Shown here: piece by piece, positions 61,232 to 64,000 of the stretch
Layout: each line of letters opens with the position of its first letter
Numbering within the stretch: the first letter of the stretch is position 1
NCBI RefSeq assembly: GCF_004216955.1
Contig: NZ_SGXL01000001.1
Span: forward strand, 909,925-973,924
Reading direction: 5' to 3'
DNA from: Fictibacillus sp. BK138
Lineage (GTDB): Bacteria; Bacillota; Bacilli; Bacillales; Fictibacillaceae
DNA: 64,000 bases
Notes under the pieces: generated by a model
The model's database searches: none
The model's input: only the letters and a program-made list of their open reading frames with translations
What the model was told of the DNA's origin: nothing
Translations under genes and position numbers: made by a program

Positions 61232-61648
61232 ATGAATTTTGAAGTAGGTAGCATTGTTGAAGGTAAAGTTACAGGCATTAAGCCTTTTGGTGCGTTTGTT
61301 GCATTAAATGATAATGTACAAGGTCTTGTGCATATTTCTGAAGTTTCTCATGGCTTCGTTAAAGATATTAATGACGCTTTAAGTGTTGGCGACGTTGTGT
61401 CAGTAAAGATTCTTTCTGTTGACGAAGACAGCAAGAAAATTTCACTTTCCATCCGACAAACACAAGAAGCACCAGCGCCAGCACCGAAAAAAGAGCGCCG
61501 TCCTGGTGGTTTCAACAACAAGAAAAACACAAGCAACAACAATCAAGACGCTAACAAAGGTTTCAACACTCTTGAAGCGAAGCTTAAAGACTGGTTGAAA
61601 GAGTCAACAGATCGTCAGGCTCAACTTAACAAGCGCCTTAAAAAATAA
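61232..61648 (+). CDS. yugI: YugI, S1-domain RNA-binding protein (general stress protein 13 type)
   Basis: A 138-residue protein with one S1 domain (about 1-72: VGSIVEGKVTGIKPFGAFVAL, GLVHISEVSHGFVKDI, SLSIRQT). A Pro/Asn/Lys-rich linker (about 75-110) and a helical basic tail follow. YugI/GSP13 associates with ribosomes in B. subtilis. The ATG follows ggagtgttttc. A strong terminator follows. Confidence 0.94.
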   Translation: MNFEVGSIVEGKVTGIKPFGAFVALNDNVQGLVHISEVSHGFVKDINDALSVGDVVSVKILSVDEDSKKISLSIRQTQEAPAPAPKKERRPGGFNNKKNTSNNNQDANKGFNTLEAKLKDWLKESTDRQAQLNKRLKK

Positions 61649-61653
61649 TAAAA

Positions 61654-61682
61654 AAACCTCTCATTGCGAGAGGTTTTTTTTT
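61654..61682 (+). terminator. Terminator of yugI
   Basis: AAAACCTCTC pairs with GAGAGGTTTT round ATTGC, followed by a run of T residues. Confidence 0.92.
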
Positions 61683-61698
61683 ATTCAAAATCTAATGA

Positions 61699-61935
61699 TT
61701 AAACACGATTATGTTCAGGAGTTCTTTCGCCGCTTAATTCTTCAGATGGCTTAAATAATAGTGTTAGACAGTACAAGCCAGATAGACCAACAAGTCCATA
61801 AACGATGCGAGCTAAAGCAGCGTCCTGTCCGCCAAAAATGGCTGCAACAAGGTCAAACTGAAAGAATCCGATCAAGCCCCAATTTATTGCTCCAATTATC
61901 ACTAATGCTAACGCAAATCGCTGTAATCCACTCAT
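61699..61935 (-). CDS. yuzA: YuzA, DUF378 membrane protein
   Basis: A 78-residue protein with two hydrophobic spans: FALALVIIGAINWGLIGFFQF, containing the family hallmark GAINWGLIG, and ARIVYGLVGLSGLYCLTLLF. This is the DUF378 family, of unknown function. The ATG follows ggaggaacacaa. It lies between convergent yugI and divergent bdhA, as in B. subtilis. The roughly 190-bp gap to bdhA shows no other gene. Confidence 0.92.
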   Translation of the reverse strand: MSGLQRFALALVIIGAINWGLIGFFQFDLVAAIFGGQDAALARIVYGLVGLSGLYCLTLLFKPSEELSGERTPEHNRV

Positions 61936-62129
61936 TTGTGTTCCTCCAATTTTATTAATAAAATACTCCCTTATCGTTCCAATTTTTAACTATATTTATA
62001 CATACCCCACTTCAGCAGGATGAAAAACCTTTACTAACACATCCTAATATTCGGTAAGCTGATTACTTTACTTTTTGAGGCTCAGTCCCACATAATACGG
62101 GTTAAATGATGTAAGGAGGAATATTTACA

Positions 62130-63293
62130 ATGAATGAATTTATATATTATAACCCTACCCGATTAGTATTCGGTAAAAATCAAATTAAAGCATTAAAAGA
62201 TGAACTTGGCCGTTACGGTAAAAAAGTACTCGTTGTTTATGGCGGGGGAAGCATAAAACGAAACGGATTATACGATGAAGTTATGAGTGAATTAAACGAG
62301 ATGGGGATGGAAGTAAGTGAGCTTTCTGGTGTAGAGCCTAATCCGCGGCTGTCCACTGTAAAGAGAGGAGTAGAGCTTTGTAAAGAGAACAAAATTGATT
62401 GCTTATTGGCTGTTGGCGGCGGAAGTGTCATTGATTGTACAAAAGCGATTGCAGCAGGAGCAAAATATGATGGAGATGTTTGGGACCTCATCACTTTAAA
62501 AGCTCAGCCGCAAGAAGCACTTCCTTTTGGTACAGTTCTTACATTAGCAGCTACTGGTTCAGAAATGAATTCAGGATCAGTTATCACAAATTGGGAGACA
62601 CAAGAGAAGTATGGTTGGGGAAGTCCGTTAGTATTCCCTAAATTCTCGATATTGGATCCAACTTATACGTTCTCTGTTCCAAAAGATCAAACGATTTACG
62701 GAATTGTGGATATGATGTCTCACGTATTAGAACAGTACTTCCATAATGCAGAAAATACACCTTTGCAGGACAGGTTTGCTGAATCCATTCTATTAACGGT
62801 CATGGAAACGGCACCTAAGCTGCTGGAGGACCTGGAAAATTATGAACTGCGTGAAACCATTCTTTACAATGGGACGATGGCGCTTAATGGAACCCTCCAA
62901 ATGGGTCTTCGCGGTGACTGGGGAAGCCATAATATAGAGCATGCTGTATCAGCTGTATATGACATTCCTCATGCTGGCGGTTTAGCTATCCTTTTCCCAA
63001 ATTGGATGAGACATAATGTAGATACCAATGTGCAAAGATTTAAACAGCTAGCTGTCCGTGTATTTAACGTAGAAACAGAAGGTAAATCAGATAAAGAAGC
63101 AGCATTGGAAGGGATTGACCGGTTATCTGCATTCTGGACATCTCTAGGTGCACCAAACACATTAGCCGATTATGATATAGACAGTTCAAAGCTTGACCTA
63201 ATAGCCGATAAAGCAATGGCTAGAGGTGAGTTTGGCAACTTCAGCAAGCAAAATAAAGAAGACGTATTAAACATTTTAAAAATGTCATTATAA
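62130..63293 (+). CDS. yugJ: Iron-containing alcohol dehydrogenase (butanol dehydrogenase type, YugJ/YugK)
   Basis: A 387-residue group III alcohol dehydrogenase, probably NADPH-dependent, acting on aldehydes such as butanal or methylglyoxal. [20 protein letters not shown] (about 90-109) is the cofactor region. The iron ligands lie in [12 protein letters not shown] (Asp and His, about 194-205) and in [18 protein letters not shown] (two His, about 271-288). The ATG follows aaggaggaatatttaca. B. subtilis has two tandem copies (yugJ, yugK); only one is seen here. A terminator follows. Confidence 0.93.
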   Translation: MNEFIYYNPTRLVFGKNQIKALKDELGRYGKKVLVVYGGGSIKRNGLYDEVMSELNEMGMEVSELSGVEPNPRLSTVKRGVELCKENKIDCLLAVGGGSVIDCTKAIAAGAKYDGDVWDLITLKAQPQEALPFGTVLTLAATGSEMNSGSVITNWETQEKYGWGSPLVFPKFSILDPTYTFSVPKDQTIYGIVDMMSHVLEQYFHNAENTPLQDRFAESILLTVMETAPKLLEDLENYELRETILYNGTMALNGTLQMGLRGDWGSHNIEHAVSAVYDIPHAGGLAILFPNWMRHNVDTNVQRFKQLAVRVFNVETEGKSDKEAALEGIDRLSAFWTSLGAPNTLADYDIDSSKLDLIADKAMARGEFGNFSKQNKEDVLNILKMSL

Positions 63294-63321
63294 AAGAAGG
63301 GGATGTCCCCTTCTTTTTTAT
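63294..63321 (+). terminator. Terminator of the alcohol dehydrogenase gene
   Basis: AAGAAGGGGA pairs with TCCCCTTCTT (10 bp) round TG, followed by TTTT. Confidence 0.88.
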
Positions 63322-63440
63322 GCAATAGTAAAGAATATTTCGTCTATTCGAACGAAACCGTTTACATTAATGAGGTTTCTTGATTTGCTGAGTTCCATTG
63401 TATAAAGTGAAAGAATAAATGATTGTTAGGAGGCTTACAT

Positions 63441-64000
63441 ATGACAAAGAAGCTGAGTTTTGATTATAGCAAAGCCCTTTCTTTTATTGGGCAGCATGAA
63501 GTTGATTACCTTACAGGAGCTGTTAAAACAGCACATGAGGCAATCCACGAAAAAACAGGTGCAGGCCATGATTTTTTAGGCTGGGTCGATCTGCCAGAGA
63601 ACTATGACCGCGAGGAATTCAGCCGAATCGTTAAAAGTGCTGAAAAGATTAAAATTGATTCTGATGTTTTGATAGTTGTTGGAATCGGAGGCTCATATTT
63701 AGGAGCAAGAGCGGCGATTGAAATGTTAAACCATTCTTTCTACAACCTGTTATCCAAAGAAGATCGTAAGACTCCGCAAGTATTCTTTGCTGGACAAAAC
63801 ATCTCATCAACCTATGTAAAAGAGCTTTTCGATGTATTGAAGGATAAAGATGTTTCCGTTAATGTTATCTCTAAATCTGGTACTACAACAGAACCTGCTA
63901 TCGCGTTCCGTATCTTTAGAAAGTTTTTAGAAGAAAAATACGGAAAAGAAGAAGCACGCAAGCGTATTTATGCTACAACAGATCAAGCACAAGGTGCATT
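63441..64000 (+). CDS. pgi: Glucose-6-phosphate isomerase (partial, cut by the window end)
   Basis: The N-terminal 186 residues of Pgi, which interconverts glucose 6-phosphate and fructose 6-phosphate. The start ATG follows aggaggcttacat. [20 protein letters not shown] and [19 protein letters not shown] are the sugar-phosphate-binding SIS motifs. The reading frame is open to base 64000, so the gene continues beyond the window. It follows the alcohol dehydrogenase gene, as yugL follows yugJK in B. subtilis. Confidence 0.96.
   Translation, partial: MTKKLSFDYSKALSFIGQHEVDYLTGAVKTAHEAIHEKTGAGHDFLGWVDLPENYDREEFSRIVKSAEKIKIDSDVLIVVGIGGSYLGARAAIEMLNHSFYNLLSKEDRKTPQVFFAGQNISSTYVKELFDVLKDKDVSVNVISKSGTTTEPAIAFRIFRKFLEEKYGKEEARKRIYATTDQAQGA

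Noticed and set aside
63351-63366. cre site upstream of pgi (AACGAAACCGTTTACA)
   Set aside because: It misses conserved positions in both arms, and pgi is not usually under catabolite repression. The match is too weak to list.
1-64000. Prophage, insertion sequence, integrative element or defence island
   Set aside because: No integrase, transposase, phage structural, restriction-modification, Cas or abortive-infection gene is seen; gene order is largely conserved Bacillus core.

Overview
The window is a 64 kb piece of chromosome from a low-GC, endospore-forming member of the Bacillaceae. The gene order follows the yun-yut-yum-yui-yug stretch of the Bacillus subtilis chromosome (yunB/yunC, lytH, lipA, yutC-yutM, yumC/yumB, yuiA-yuiF, asnB, yugI, yuzA, bdhA, pgi). 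Several blocks are inserted or exchanged: thyA-dfrA, a complete arginine operon, mqnE, kynU-kynB and a spore germinant-receptor operon. A Fictibacillus-like organism would fit, but the sequence alone does not settle genus or species. I see no rRNA, tRNA, prophage, transposase or CRISPR array.

Layout. 1-7 kb: yunC, thyA-dfrA, yunB, a lysine-riboswitch-controlled NhaC-family transporter, and a sodium:amino-acid symporter with its 34-residue partner MetS. 7-15 kb: spore and cell-wall genes (lytH, yutC, yutH), lipoate synthase, small conserved yut genes, a SufR-like regulator, yutF and yutG. 15-27 kb: a 2-hydroxyacid dehydrogenase/SDR pair, then argC-argJ-argB-argD-carA-carB-argF, which runs from glutamate to citrulline behind a promoter that overlaps an arginine-repressor box. 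27-40 kb: redox and iron-sulfur genes (NfuA-like yutI, yuzD, yutJ, yuzB, yutM, yumC, an ndh with a Rex-like site), yutK with a cre site, ribU with an FMN riboswitch, dapF, the futalosine-pathway gene mqnE and a Spo0E-like protein. 40-50 kb: yuiA-yuiF, CapA-like protein, kynU-kynB with a cre site. 50-57 kb: a CvfC/HEAT protein and a four-gene operon in which an alpha/beta hydrolase overlaps gerA-gerB-gerC. 57-64 kb: an aspartase/fumarase-family lyase, asnB, yugI, yuzA, bdhA and the start of pgi.

Metabolic links. Lysine supply (L-box transporter, dapF), arginine synthesis, and aspartate/asparagine turnover (lyase plus asnB) make the window rich in amino-acid genes. Sporulation and germination appear repeatedly (YunB, LytH, YutC, YutH, the Spo0E-like protein, the Ger operon and a YjcZ-like peptide).

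The least explained content is intergenic. First, there are four short arrays whose units are unrelated or only distantly related in sequence but share a 20-21 bp period, about two turns of B-DNA. Each lies just downstream of the intrinsic terminator of a plus-strand gene (17246-17350, 31391-31495, 40586-40707, 57404-57504). Second, there is a family of MITE-like, highly foldable elements with GTTGATT/AATCAAC ends: 127 bp short forms, 188-222 bp long forms, and 50 bp and 30 bp deletion derivatives. Two of these elements have extra outer stems made of different sequences that still pair. These two families are my main candidates for undescribed structure.
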